64,000 nt of DNA, taken from assembly GCA_022641835.1 (NCBI GenBank), contig CP048717.1, positions 248,001-312,000 of the forward strand. Direction: 5' to 3'. The notes under the pieces were generated by a model. That model saw only the letters and a list, made by a program, of their open reading frames with translations, ran no database searches and was not told the DNA's origin. The first letter of the stretch is position 1; every line of letters starts with the position of its first letter. Positions 53,908-64,000 of this stretch are shown here, one piece after another. The position numbers were made by a program, and so were the translations under genes. The stretch comes from Petasospora fabianii. Taxonomy: Eukaryota; Ascomycota; Saccharomycetes; Phaffomycetales; Wickerhamomycetaceae.

Positions 53908-56280
53908 ATGGTTCTACCCATCTCTTGTAACGAGTGTCGTCGTCGTAAGATCAGGTGCACCAGGGTACAACCATGCAAGAACTGTGACAGTAGGAACATC
54001 ACCTGTACTTACCCGTCCAAGTTCCGCAGTATCGACCTTCACAAGCTAGCCCCACAGGCACTTGAGAACTTAGGTGCTAGTGCCCAGGATGCTCTTAGCT
54101 TAGGTTCACATGCTGGTAGTCAGCAGCAGCAGCAGCTCCCAGCGCTGCCTCCACCCCCTCCACCGCCTCCTCCATTTCAACAACCAGGACTCACCATGCC
54201 ACGTCTTGGGCCTTACTCTGGAACCGCTGCTTACCCTTCACCCATAGGTTGGTATCCTGCTTATCCACCACCATTGACAAATCCAGGTCCCATGTCACAA
54301 TTACCTCATCCAGATCCACATTATCATCCACATCTAATGGCCCAGGGAATCCCACCACCACCACCACCTAGTAATATACCAATATCAATCCCACCACCAC
54401 ATATGCAATCACAACCACCTAGACTCTCACACACAAGTGTCTCATCAACACCATCAAACGGTCATTCACATCATGCACATACACCAACGGGACCACGAAA
54501 TTCCATCTCCACCACTACAACCACCAATACCTCACCACATACAGATTCATCTCAAGATCTTGAACCCAAATATAACGAAGCGATGCAAAAAATCGCCGAG
54601 TACGAAGAAAGGAATAAGATAATGGAAGAACGTATGAAAGAGATGGAATCTCGTTATTTGATCTCTGATGAATTAATGTCAATTTTCGATTCTAGTGGTG
54701 CCGGTGTTAATAACCATTTCGGGATGAATTCAATTGAGAGTCTTGAGTATTCGTTACTTGGACCTGATTCTGTCAAATCTCGGTTAGAGAAATTCATGAC
54801 AGATGAGAATGTGAAGACTGAAGCTATCAGTAAGAATCTAACAATCACTGAAAAGAAGAAACCATTACCCATCTTGGTAGAGAGTGGGGATGAAAAGGAG
54901 AATTTGAAGTTGTTAACTGATTTAGTTAAGAAGTTCTTTGATCCAATGAAGTTGAATTATTTTGCAGAGTTGTTTGCAGAATTTGAGATTCATTGGTTTT
55001 TAAATAATCATAAACACATTGATTCTTGGAATCATGATGATGAAATGATGGTCTTACTCTCTGTGTTGATCCATGTCGTTAAAGAAGGTCTTTTACACCC
55101 AGAAAGATCTGTTGTTAAGCATCCAAGAATTGTCATTAAGGGTCTTGTTAACTACTATTTCCAAATTTCCAAGACACAACAAACGGAATCATTAAGATAT
55201 ATGAAATCACAAGTTTTACTCGCTGAGTATTTCTATTACAATTACGAATTTGAAAAAGCATGGAAAATGATGTTTACAATGGTTTCAAATGCCTATGCTC
55301 ATGGTGTTCATTTGTCTCAAGGTGCATTATGGAAAAAGATTTCCTACTTTGAAGCTATATTATCTTGTTCTACAACCAGACCAAACATTATTCACGGTCT
55401 TACCAAGATTCAAGTCACCCCTGCGGAGGACCCACTGAGAGAATATGAATTCATGAACATTTTGAGAGATCGAAACATGTCACAGATTGAAGCTGTTGTC
55501 AATGGAGTTCAAGTTAAGTATCAACAAACTCTTCAACTTGATGCACGTTTCGAAAGATACACAAATTTCTTAAGATCTTCATTGAATCAAGCGAAGGATT
55601 TGAGTCAAGAAGAGATGAGATTTAACGAAAAGATTTATTCTATATTGTTAATTTGTCTATCTTATCATCTCAAATTACATTTTGAGTATTATGAACATGA
55701 TCGATACAGTGATACAAAGACGCTTGAACTTATTTGTGTTTTCTCTGATATGTTGGAGAAATTTGCCACAGGTCGTGTATCAACCTTGCGTGAAATTTTC
55801 ACTGGTCTTGATTGTCATTTGTATCAATTCTTACTTGTGTTCATCAAGTATGTTAACTACAAGACTGTGCTACTATTCACAAAGTCGCACACTTCTGGGA
55901 GCAAGAATGGCCATGACGAACTTGAAAAGCTTGAAATGTGTCAACAAAAGATCCTTGGTGTATTTGATAGTGTTAATGATTACTCGATAAAGAGAGCCTT
56001 AAGGGCCATTGAACTTGTGAGATCTGTTAATTTCAAAGATGTTAATCCAACTAGTGTTGGTGGTGTACCGATGTATGCTAATGATCAGTTGAAAGAAGTG
56101 TTAGAGGATGAAAAATTCTTGGTTGCCTTGAGAGATATTAGTGAACTTGAACCTCAACTCTTATTTGAAGATATTGAGAATGGTGAAGTTAGTACCGAAC
56201 AGGATAAAGTGGACGTTAAGCGGAATGGTGACACTGGTGAAAGTCTTAACAATGTGTCTTCTAAGGTTGAGTCAGGGTAA
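53908..56280 (+). CDS. Zn2Cys6 transcription factor
   Basis: Fungal binuclear zinc-cluster regulator. The 790-residue protein has the cluster at residues 7-33 with spacing C-x2-C-x6-C-x5-C-x2-C-x6-C (SCNECRRRKIRCTRVQPCKNCDSRNITC). A Pro/Gln/His-rich disordered region follows (about 70-215, with runs of 5-9 prolines), then a predicted coiled coil (EAMQKIAEYEERNKIMEERMKEMESRY, about 225-250). A helical middle-homology-type region continues to the acidic C-terminus. Codon usage shifts to A/T-rich wobble codons from about residue 215 (nt 54550), unlike the neighbours. Target genes are unknown. It has a 2.3-kb upstream region. Confidence 0.88.
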   Translation: MVLPISCNECRRRKIRCTRVQPCKNCDSRNITCTYPSKFRSIDLHKLAPQALENLGASAQDALSLGSHAGSQQQQQLPALPPPPPPPPPFQQPGLTMPRLGPYSGTAAYPSPIGWYPAYPPPLTNPGPMSQLPHPDPHYHPHLMAQGIPPPPPPSNIPISIPPPHMQSQPPRLSHTSVSSTPSNGHSHHAHTPTGPRNSISTTTTTNTSPHTDSSQDLEPKYNEAMQKIAEYEERNKIMEERMKEMESRYLISDELMSIFDSSGAGVNNHFGMNSIESLEYSLLGPDSVKSRLEKFMTDENVKTEAISKNLTITEKKKPLPILVESGDEKENLKLLTDLVKKFFDPMKLNYFAELFAEFEIHWFLNNHKHIDSWNHDDEMMVLLSVLIHVVKEGLLHPERSVVKHPRIVIKGLVNYYFQISKTQQTESLRYMKSQVLLAEYFYYNYEFEKAWKMMFTMVSNAYAHGVHLSQGALWKKISYFEAILSCSTTRPNIIHGLTKIQVTPAEDPLREYEFMNILRDRNMSQIEAVVNGVQVKYQQTLQLDARFERYTNFLRSSLNQAKDLSQEEMRFNEKIYSILLICLSYHLKLHFEYYEHDRYSDTKTLELICVFSDMLEKFATGRVSTLREIFTGLDCHLYQFLLVFIKYVNYKTVLLFTKSHTSGSKNGHDELEKLEMCQQKILGVFDSVNDYSIKRALRAIELVRSVNFKDVNPTSVGGVPMYANDQLKEVLEDEKFLVALRDISELEPQLLFEDIENGEVSTEQDKVDVKRNGDTGESLNNVSSKVESG

Positions 56281-57764
56281 GCAAATGGCATCTTGAGTCG
56301 TTCTAAGTTTATATATATATACTGTTGATCAGTGTATAAGGATAGAAAATGACATGTTAATGAAGGTATGTCTCTATGAGGTACGTCTCTATGACACTTA
56401 ACACAATAGTACAGGTTATCTACCCCACGATTTTCTCTATTGTTTATGGAGGGGAATAAAGCAACCGAGCCGAATCGATAGTCACCCAATTTGGACCGCG
56501 CACCATAACAATGTGTGACACTGAGCGCGAAACCCCAAGTGAGGCGCGGGAAGCCAAGGTTGCTCAAACAATAGACATAGCCAGCCTTTGAGGTCATTGG
56601 CCTATTGAGTGAGTCATATGGTGCTCTATCTATTGCATTATGTATAATAAGATGGTGGATGTTTGTTTGTTTTGACAAAGGATGGGAGCAGTGAGTGTAT
56701 ATTTGACTATGGTATAATGGATACTATGATCAGCCAGTCTTATCTAATCTTGATGGAAACAGTTGCCACCCACCCCCCAACAGTCTGTTCGCTATTTTAG
56801 GCCCGAGAGTGGCGAAATTGGTCATAACGTAAGCGAGGGGCATGTTAGTCACATGTGTGTGCACTAACTTTGAAAGATTAGTGTGTGCGTAGCAATCTTG
56901 TGGGCCGAAGAGCCCCGTGGATGGTGGAACCCCGTGGGGAGCCGAGTAGAGTGGAGCCACGCGGTTAGTTTGTCATAGAAGAAGGTGAGCAGAGTTGGAG
57001 TAGTTGGAAGGGTGTTATAGTGTTACTATAGCAGTATAGCACCCTATTCACTATATAGCTTCATCTACACATCTGCTGTCTTTTTCGATCGATAGAGAAG
57101 TAGTCTTTGTTTATCTTTTAACTTGTTAGTTGTGTCTTGTCCACTCCCGGGCACTGACTGACTCTGGGAGGCGGGGCGGTGGCCGGTGGGCGAGAAACGT
57201 CATAGAGAATGATATATAGCAGCCATGGTCCTCCGCACAACCCGGTAGATAAAAGTAATGACCTAAAGTACAATACTACGTTTCATACAACACGTTATAA
57301 CACAACAACAACAAACTAAATAAATATCAACTTTATACACTCCCGAACCAAACCAACGAATTCCTTTCCCGCGGCCATTGTTTCCGAGCCTCGAACGCGA
57401 TTGTCTTTTGCCACGCCCAGCGTCCACCGTCCACCGTCCACCGCCCACCGACCCGAGAAACTGATAAGAAGGCGAAATTTCACCGAAATATTCCACACAC
57501 GTCAACAACCCACCACCAAGCAAACACACAACACACATAGTCTTCTTATAACTTGAGGAACACACTCTTTTCCATCACTTTCTAGTGCTCTGCACCTAAA
57601 TAATCCCCCATTATTCTGCAGATATACACTAAAAACAACATCCATACAACCCATTTTGACACGCTCGCCCACGCGCTCCCCACATAATTATATACGCGTC
57701 AGTCGAGCACAACACACCACAACACAACACAACACAACAACCAACAAGTGAAATAGCCGCCACG
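56281..57764. promoter_or_regulatory. Intergenic region, 1484 bp, between zinc-cluster gene and STB3
   Basis: Contains a hairpin at 57010-57044, a GC-rich segment at about 56890-56965 with GGAACCCCGTGGGGAGCC, a CCACCGTCCACCGTCCACCG repeat at about 57423-57445, and a CACAACACAACACAACA leader before STB3. No complete tRNA, snRNA or snoRNA pattern was recognised. Confidence 0.45.
57010..57044. repeat. Ten-base-pair stem-loop
   Basis: GGGTGTTATA (57010-57019) pairs with TATAGCACCC (57035-57044), with one G-U pair and a 15-nt loop. Confidence 0.7.
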
Positions 57765-58904
57765 ATGACTTCCCTTAAGACAACCTCTCCTGACTCCCTC
57801 GCCCCATCTTCACCATTTTCTAACCATTCTAACCTCTCCACCTCCTCCGTCTCCCAAACAGATTCCCCTCAGTTTATCACACAGGCAACTTATAAGAAAC
57901 CAACAACAAAGCACGTTACTCAACTTACAACCTCTTCTGCTGAAGGAATCGCCGTTGCTAACCAGTGTACCCCTGAGAGACTTGCTCATCTTCTTCTAAT
58001 CACTGGCCCTCTAGCCATCAGACATATCACTTCTAACCTCGCTAAGCAAATCCAAGGTTTTGATAAGCTCTCCTTATCTAAACAGAGAAGACTCATCATG
58101 AGTTGTCTTAACCAAGGGTATGAAGAAGAGTCCATCATCTTTGAAAAAATCGGTTGGGGTCAATGGCGCGCTAAGAAAGTTGCACAAGATGACTTCATCA
58201 AGGAGAGAAACGCTATTAGAATTGCCAATGCTAAAGTTAAGGATTCAGATCATGGTTCAAGTAACAGTGCCGCTGCTAACGCCAGAAGGGAATCCATCAC
58301 TAAGAACAAGTATGAGCTCGATCAACATTCTAAACTTCTGAATCGCAAATCTAAAAAGGATCTTCGTGATACTTCAATGGATAATGAATATGCCATTGCA
58401 TCTGATGATGAAGATGAAGATGAAGAAGATGATGACGATGCATTGTCTTCATCAAGTGACTTCTCAGATGGTGAAGACGGTGGTGTCTTCAAGATGGATG
58501 ACGAGGATCAAATCCCACCACTGAAACTTAACGGTCGTCTCGTTTCTCCACCAATGTCAATCCCATCAAGAAGATCGTCACATTCTAGAGGTATTCAAAA
58601 GCCAAAGTTTGCAAAGACACACAGATCAAACTCACAGACACCAACTTCTCCTGAATTGCTCAGCTATACAAAGAAGGACTTGAAAAATCGTACAAGAAGA
58701 AACAGCTCCATTAGATCCACTCTCAGTACTGAAAATGCAATGGAGGAGAGTGAGACCGATGAAGAAGATTGGCAAGGTATCGGTGCTCACAAGTTGAGAA
58801 CTGAGACTGAAACCATGGATATCGATCCAAAGTATGCACCTGGTATCCTCCTTAAGGATGAACAAGATGCCGCTTTTGCCTTGGTAAACTTGAGATCCGT
58901 CTAA
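57765..58904 (+). CDS. STB3: STB3-like ribosomal RNA processing element binding protein
   Basis: Homologue of S. cerevisiae Stb3, a Sin3-binding repressor that recognises the RRPE motif upstream of ribosome-biogenesis genes and leaves the nucleus on glucose/TORC1 signalling. The 379-residue protein has the family DNA-binding domain at about residues 60-135: CTPERLAHLLLITGPLAIRHITSNLAKQIQGF, LSKQRRLIMSCLNQ, IIFEKIGWGQWRAKKV. A Ser-rich and acidic region follows (DDEDEDEEDDDDALSSSSDFSDGEDGG), then several RRxS sites and a C-terminal LKDEQDAAFALVNLRSV segment that may be the Sin3-contact motif. It is shorter than S. cerevisiae Stb3 (about 513). Confidence 0.92.
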   Translation: MTSLKTTSPDSLAPSSPFSNHSNLSTSSVSQTDSPQFITQATYKKPTTKHVTQLTTSSAEGIAVANQCTPERLAHLLLITGPLAIRHITSNLAKQIQGFDKLSLSKQRRLIMSCLNQGYEEESIIFEKIGWGQWRAKKVAQDDFIKERNAIRIANAKVKDSDHGSSNSAAANARRESITKNKYELDQHSKLLNRKSKKDLRDTSMDNEYAIASDDEDEDEEDDDDALSSSSDFSDGEDGGVFKMDDEDQIPPLKLNGRLVSPPMSIPSRRSSHSRGIQKPKFAKTHRSNSQTPTSPELLSYTKKDLKNRTRRNSSIRSTLSTENAMEESETDEEDWQGIGAHKLRTETETMDIDPKYAPGILLKDEQDAAFALVNLRSV

Positions 58905-59742
58905 CTATTATCTCTACAATCCCAACATCTTTTATTTCATATCATTGTGAGTTTGAAGTTGATCTTTTGATTCTGTTTGGTGCCCTTTTTTCCCCCTTTC
59001 TCCTTTGATTTTTTCATACTGTTGATTACAAATCTTGTTCTTTTATAACTGGATCCGTCTGAGACGCAATCCAGTACTGTATATTAGTTGGCCTACGTTG
59101 CCCCATGTATCCTATCCACTTCATTGTAATATTGATATTTTAATCAATTGCTGTGTCTGTGTAGTTTATGGTTTGCATAGGAAAAGATCCGATGGCATAA
59201 TCACATCGGGTGACCACCGAAATACACCCACCACCAAGGTCAATGATCTTCTTCTTACAATATTAATGAAGTACAGAGGGGAAATTCACAAGGGGTCTCT
59301 GATGGTCACGGTAATACATCCAATCATATCCAAACACAAAACTCGATTACTGCAAACACGGTTGCCGCCCACTTGTCCTTGTCATCGTCGATCACATTTT
59401 GAGATAATTGAGCCCACGCGGCCTGCACGATCCATAAATGTTAACCTACAGATAGACGCGGGTCATACACCTACTAAACTAATAAAAGTAATTCAAAGGG
59501 ATGCCAATCATGAACTAGATTTGACTATATTCGATAGTCCTCCGTAGCCCCCGCCCCTCCTGAATTGATTACATAAACTCGCTGTATACAAGAAATCATC
59601 GCATTAACATCAACCTGCACAAAGAGTCAATACTACGATGAAGCTACACCATTTTATATATATAATAAAGTCACATAAAATTAAACTTTATATATTACCA
59701 GAAAGAAAACAGAACGAAAAAGATACAATCCCTTCAATCAGT
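58905..59742. other. Convergent intergenic region between STB3 and TEF1, 838 bp
   Basis: T-rich STB3 3' end, then a mostly unique sequence with a 170-codon open frame (59035-59547) that has no ATG until codon 78 and no recognisable family. AT-rich TATATATA at about 59655-59663 near the TEF1 3' end. Confidence 0.4.
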
Positions 59743-61558
59743 TTACTTCTTAGCAGCCTTCTGGGCAGCCTTGGTGACCTTACCGGCAACAGAGGACTTC
59801 TCAACAGACTTGATAACACCAACGGCGACGGTCTGTCTCATGTCTCTGACAGCGAATCTACCGAGTGGTGGGTAGTCAGTGAAGGCCTCAACACACAATG
59901 GCTTGGATGGAACCATCTTGACGATAGCGGCATCACCAGACTTGACGAACTTTGGAGAGGCCTCAAGGGACTTACCGGATCTTCTGTCAATCTTCTCCAA
60001 AAGCTCAGAGAACTTACAAGCAATGTGGGCGGTGTGACAGTCCAAAACTGGAGAGTAACCAGCAGAGATCTGACCTGGGTGGTTCAAGACAATGACCTGA
60101 GCGTTGAAGGACTCAGCACCCTGTGGTGGGTCGTTCTTGGAGTCACCGGCAACGTTACCTCTTCTGATCTCCTTAACAGAGACGTTCTTAACGTTGAAAC
60201 CAACGTTGTCACCTGGGATACCCTCAGCAAGCTGCTCGTGGTGCATCTCGACGGACTTAACCTCAGTGGTGACACCGGATGGGGCAAAGGTAACAACCAT
60301 ACCTGGCTTGATGACACCGGTCTCGACTCTACCGACTGGAACAGTTCCGATACCACCAATCTTGTAGACATCCTGGAGTGGCAATCTCAATGGCTTGTCA
60401 GTTGGTCTTGTTGGTGGCTCAATGGCGTCAATGGCATCGAGCAAGGTCTTACCCTTGACAACACCAGCCTTGGTCTCCTTCTCCCAACCCTTGTACCATG
60501 GACAGTTGGTAGAGGCCTCAATCATGTTGTCACCGTTCCAACCGGAAATTGGGACAAATGGAACAGTCTTTGGGTTGTAACCAACCTTCTTGATGAAGTT
60601 AGAGGTCTCCTTAACGATCTCCTCGAATCTCTTCTCGTCCCACTTGACAGAGTCCATCTTGTTGATAGCAACAATCATCTGTCTAACACCAAGGGTGAAA
60701 GCGAGCAAAGCGTGCTCTCTGGTCTGACCATCCTTAGAGATACCAGCCTCGAACTCACCAACACCACCGGCAATGATAAGAATAGCACAGTCAGCCTGGG
60801 AGGTACCAGTAATCATGTTCTTGATGAAATCTCTGTGACCTGGGGCATCAATGACAGTAACGTGGTACTTTGGAGTCTCGAACTTCCAGAGAGCAATGTC
60901 GATAGTGATACCTCTCTCTCTCTCAGCTTTAAGCTTGTCCAAAACCCAAGCGTACTTGAAAGAACCCTTACCGAGCTCAGCAGCCTCCTTCTCGAACTTC
61001 TCGATGGTTCTCTTGTCAATACCACCACACTTGAAAATCAAGTGACCGGTGGTAGTAGACTTACCGGAATCGACGTGACCGACGACGACGACGTTAACGT
61101 GAGACTTTTCCTTACCCTGTAGACAATTGTTAGTGTTTGTTCAACTCATGTTGCGGTCGGCTCAAAAGCACAATGCGCGACAACCAGAGATAGCGCGAAG
61201 AAAATTTTCGCCTCCGCCCGTGGTGGGGCGGTGAGAGATAAAATTTTCGCAGCAGAAGAAAGGCCAATGGCAAGGAGCTTTGCTGGACAGCAAAAAGGCG
61301 CTTTGATTCAGCGAAAACCAGACAAACTTTCTTTTATAAATCAAAGCTGCGAAACAGTGTTGAATGAAAGTTATTATTGTCAGTGTCCATGCTGTCGGGG
61401 CAATCTAGTTAAGATAGACTAGACCAGCCTCCGCTCCCTCCGACTCCGTGCGATGCCCTGCCATCTCCTGTCAAAATCAATCCATGCGGACAGATGACAC
61501 TTTCCCAAGCGTTTGCATTGTGTTTTTAACCGCCTTGACTGTGATAGGAACATACCAT
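59743..61558 (-). CDS. TEF1: Translation elongation factor eEF1A, split gene (exons 59743-61116 and 61556-61558)
   Basis: GTPase delivering aminoacyl-tRNA to the ribosome. Exon 1 is just ATG (61556-61558). A 439-nt intron (61117-61555) has donor GTATGT, branch CACTAAC at 61129-61135 and acceptor CAG. The spliced protein starts [20 protein letters not shown] and is 458 residues, the same as S. cerevisiae eEF1A. G-motifs seen are [17 protein letters not shown] and [13 protein letters not shown] (NKMD). The beta-barrel domains include the [17 protein letters not shown] block, and the C-terminus is [19 protein letters not shown] on the minus strand at 61641-61647 lies about 85 bp upstream. Extreme codon bias gives a long antisense open frame. 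Confidence 0.97.
61117..61555 (-). other. TEF1: TEF1 intron immediately after the start codon (439 nt)
   Basis: Donor GTATGT (61555-61550), branch CACTAAC (61135-61129), acceptor ACAG ending 61117. It is the longest intron seen here. The 5' third is rich in CG and the 3' part is A/T-rich with runs of A. Confidence 0.9.
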
Positions 61559-63026
61559 TTTGATTACTTATGGTTTTACAGAGAAGAAGAGGAAACTGCT
61601 CCGCGGGTGGATGGGCAAAGGAAAAGTGGCGATCTGTCGGTTTTATATCCAGCGCGCGCCCATCGAAAATTTTTCCCGTGCAGCAAGAAGGTAGGAGAAA
61701 AAAAAACACTATCCGATATCGGACTCAAAGTTACGCTGGTACAATCGCGCGCTGGAGAGAAAAAGAAGATTGTAGAAGGAAACTTTCCTGCGTAGACGAT
61801 GAGATACCAGCGCAAAGTGTGCTGATTTTTACGTGGGCCCTTCTCTTGATACCAGGGCAACGCCTAATTGCAGAAAAAAAAAAAAAGAAACGCGCATGCT
61901 CTGGGGAGGAGGGATGAGGTTGGCTTGATAGAAAACCGTCCAAAAAGCAACTGGAGCTCTAAATAGCTTACAAATTGACTCATAGTGTTGAATGAGTAAT
62001 CCGGTAGGATACCATTAAGTCATTCTCGTAAGACAATCATCGGTTGGCAGCCCCAGGTGCCACGTCTTCAGATGATGCTGATCTGTTCAGATGCTTAGGC
62101 CGCGACCTCTGAAATTGTCTGCATGCGTCTCACCTGCGATGAGATTGGTCCTGTTGTTAGAGAAACAACCAGCCCTGTCACGTCTTGACCAAGCCATCAT
62201 GTCTTTATAACTCCCAGGCTAATGGAGTGCTATTTGATTCAGTCGAAAGTGGTGTCTTTTTCTGCTAGGGCTTTGCCTTTGCCGCGCATAATGAAATCAC
62301 TACTGGCGCCCAATCCCCCCTCCATCGTCACACTCCTCAAATCATCTCCATAATTGAGATCATGGCCGTCATCCCAATGCATTGATACCCCAATGATTCG
62401 CAATATCAAATACTCAGTGCTCCACTTTAGGTTTGTTAATCATCCCTCTCGCCAGGCTGGTCTATGCCGTTTAAAAATCTTCTTTATACATGGTCGCCAA
62501 TGTATCCACTAGAGACTCAACACAACATCTGGAAGATGAATCTACCGTGGTTATACATGCCATGAACGGCTGGAATATGGCCGACGGAGGGCTCTTGGCA
62601 CTGGAATGCTAATGAAATGTCTTCAGGAAGCGTTTTCTCGCTATTACGGTGCCAAACTGGCTGGGACAGTTGTAATCATATGTCAAGGCTATGGACTGTT
62701 ATCAACACGGTCTCTGGTATCAGGCGTGGAGTACAAAGCTCAAGGATGCTGGAGGTGAAGAACTTGTGAAGTATTCACTTAGTTGTGAACTATACTGAGT
62801 GGATCGGTTCCAACGTAGCCCTACAAAATTCCCTATCTGAGAGACATCAAAACTGTAATCGGCACCAATACTGCTTACTCTAGACCGCTGTTGTTCGGGA
62901 AGTACTACACATACTCGAATGATGCACTAAAACAAAAAGCAACCCCATTATATCGAAAGCCGAATTTTACAAGAAGATATAAATACCAAAAGATAGAAAA
63001 AAACAATGCAAATGTCATGTCCCGTT
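61559..63026. promoter_or_regulatory. TEF1 promoter region and spacer to cysteine-synthase-like gene, 1468 bp
   Basis: Holds TATAAAA (61641-61647, minus strand) and, further upstream, a long A-run (61874-61887). I searched for a clear Rap1-type ACACCCRYACAY site and did not see a perfect one. Between 62000 and 62950 there is no supported gene. A near C-box (ATGATGC) at about 62093 lacks a matching D box at useful distance. Confidence 0.45.
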
Positions 63027-64000
63027 TCATGCAGAGACGGATGAAGCATCGTAAGTAGCATACTTTCTCATCTCTTCTGGAATAGCGTCCCAGTGGCCAT
63101 TCTCAATCAACCAGCTCTTATTGAACAACTTAGATGCATACTTTTCAGCACCATCTGCTACCGTTGTAACAACATTAGAACCCTCAGGCAAAGTCATGGC
63201 CAAAGCCTTCGCAGCACAGAGGTTCAAACCACCACTAGCACCAATTTCACAACCCTGTTCGTGGATCAATTTGTAGATCATCACAATGGCATCGGTATCG
63301 TCAATGGTGATAGCATCATCTGCAATCTTCAAAGCATCATGCATGTTACCAGTCAAGTTGTGCTTACCTATACCTTCAACGAAGGAGGTTCCTTCCGACT
63401 TCCAGCCATCCTGACCCTTGGTCTTGATGTAATGGCACAATCCTGAACCTTTCTTATCTGCAAACCAACAGACAGCACGACCATCAGTCTTCTGCTTAAG
63501 GAAATCAGCAATACCCATGAAAGTACCACCAGTACCAGCGGATGCAGTGAAACCGTCAACTTTACCATCCAAGGCCCTCCAAATCTCTGGCGCAGTGGTT
63601 TCGTAGTGTGAGTCTCTGTTGGAGCAGTTGTTCATTTGATTCAAAAACACAGCGTTTGGCGACTCCTCGGCGTGAATTTTTGCAGCATTAACGAAACAAT
63701 CTCTTGAAGATGGTGACGCATTAGCAGGACATTTTACAAGTTCACATCCCAAGCTCTGCATGAGTGTAATCTTCTCTTGCACAAGAGAATCTGGAACAAA
63801 CAATTTAACCTTAAAGGGTGGATTGTAAGATCTAGCCAACAACGCAATGGCAACACCAGTGTTACCCGCGGTAGACTCAACAAGCGTTCCGCCTGGAGCA
63901 AGACCAGAATCGATGACATCACGGATCAAATGAATTACAGCACGGTCCTTGATCGAACCGCCCGGGTTAGTGTACTCGGCCTTGAAGTAAATGTTACGGC
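63027..64000 (-). CDS. MCY1: Cysteine synthase-like PLP enzyme, MCY1-like (partial, start beyond window)
   Basis: Fold-type II PLP-dependent enzyme of the O-acetylserine sulfhydrylase family. The frame continues to the window edge and includes the PLP-lysine motif NPGGSIKDRA (near 63940-63970), the loop VESTAGNTGVAIALLA, GTGGTF (phosphate-binding) and ADGAEKYASKLFN. At least 324 codons are visible; the 5' end is missing. The insert WFADKKGSGLCHYIKTKGQ and SFVEGIGKHNLTGN resemble S. cerevisiae Mcy1/YGR012W, a mitochondrial outer-membrane-associated member, more than plain bacterial CysK. Cystathionine beta-synthase is excluded by the absence of its N-terminal block and CBS domains in the visible part. 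Confidence 0.88.
   Translation of the reverse strand, partial: RNIYFKAEYTNPGGSIKDRAVIHLIRDVIDSGLAPGGTLVESTAGNTGVAIALLARSYNPPFKVKLFVPDSLVQEKITLMQSLGCELVKCPANASPSSRDCFVNAAKIHAEESPNAVFLNQMNNCSNRDSHYETTAPEIWRALDGKVDGFTASAGTGGTFMGIADFLKQKTDGRAVCWFADKKGSGLCHYIKTKGQDGWKSEGTSFVEGIGKHNLTGNMHDALKIADDAITIDDTDAIVMIYKLIHEQGCEIGASGGLNLCAAKALAMTLPEGSNVVTTVADGAEKYASKLFNKSWLIENGHWDAIPEEMRKYATYDASSVSA

Noticed and set aside
59266-59547. 93-codon ATG-led ORF in the STB3-TEF1 gap
   Set aside because: No family, no codon bias, and an open frame of this size is expected by chance in this amount of intergenic DNA.
59638-61122. 494-codon open frame opposite TEF1
   Set aside because: Antisense shadow: strong codon bias in eEF1A removes stops on the other strand. 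The sense protein is fully conserved.
62086-62170. Possible C/D snoRNA near 62093
   Set aside because: The C box is imperfect (ATGATGC) and no D box with terminal stem is placed correctly.
1-64000. LTR, transposon or virus-derived sequence
   Set aside because: No polymerase, integrase, transposase or capsid-type reading frame and no paired terminal repeats were seen in any gap.

Overview
This is a nuclear chromosome segment from a budding yeast (Saccharomycotina). The evidence is compact single-copy genes, a few short introns with a CTAAC branch core, a class II tRNA-Ser, fungal-specific factors (AIM3, SUS1, CYC8, STB3, RPB4, EDC1/2, EGO2) and a calmodulin whose fourth EF-hand is degenerate as in Saccharomyces cerevisiae. 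CTG sits where leucine is expected, so the code looks standard. Base composition is mid-range (roughly 45% GC by eye). Gene order interleaves neighbours that lie on duplicated S. cerevisiae blocks, which fits a lineage that did not undergo the whole-genome duplication. A Phaffomycetaceae-like yeast such as Cyberlindnera is a guess. No virus-derived or LTR element, transposon, CRISPR array or rRNA gene was recognised.

Layout. 1-9.0 kb: a FEN2-like transporter, a methyltransferase, then AIM3, IML3, CMD1 (split) and ALG1. 9.0-13.4 kb: HOS1, an amidase and SPE3, all leftward. 14.6-22.4 kb: a HBN1/FRM2-type nitroreductase-like gene, MRI1 and CHC1. 23.2-27.5 kb: an intron-bearing tRNA-Ser, YSA1, four-exon SUS1 and CYC8. 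AIM3-IML3-CMD1-ALG1 and YSA1-SUS1-CYC8 correspond to the contiguous S. cerevisiae run YBR107C-YBR112C, here split by about 14 kb. 28.6-30.7 kb: an unrecognised secreted-type ORF and a secreted histidine phosphatase. 31.8-43.7 kb: RSM19 (split), PTC6, PTP1, an unrecognised gene, SOL1/2, ECO1, FUB1, EGO2 (split), RPB4 and a KTR-family mannosyltransferase. 44.3-51.6 kb: EDC1/2, a large disordered protein placed like ZRG8, ARB1 and a small charged protein. 53.9-61.6 kb: a zinc-cluster regulator, STB3 and TEF1 (split). The window ends inside a cysteine-synthase-like gene.

Five genes are split and cannot be read from single open frames: CMD1, SUS1 (three introns), RSM19, EGO2 and TEF1. In CMD1 and TEF1 the first coding exon is only the ATG. 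All seven introns place the branch adenosine 10-16 nt from the acceptor. The genes do not form an operon-like system. Functional themes are chromatin and transcription (HOS1, CYC8, SUS1, RPB4, STB3), mRNA and translation (EDC1/2, ARB1, TEF1), polyamine and methionine-salvage metabolism (SPE3, MRI1), membrane traffic (CHC1), and chromosome segregation (IML3, ECO1). No previously undescribed system was identified. The most notable items are the tRNA-Ser whose intron matches a different anticodon, the four-exon SUS1 with a tandem acceptor, the mitochondrial-style leader on PTP1, and the uniform branch-to-acceptor spacing.
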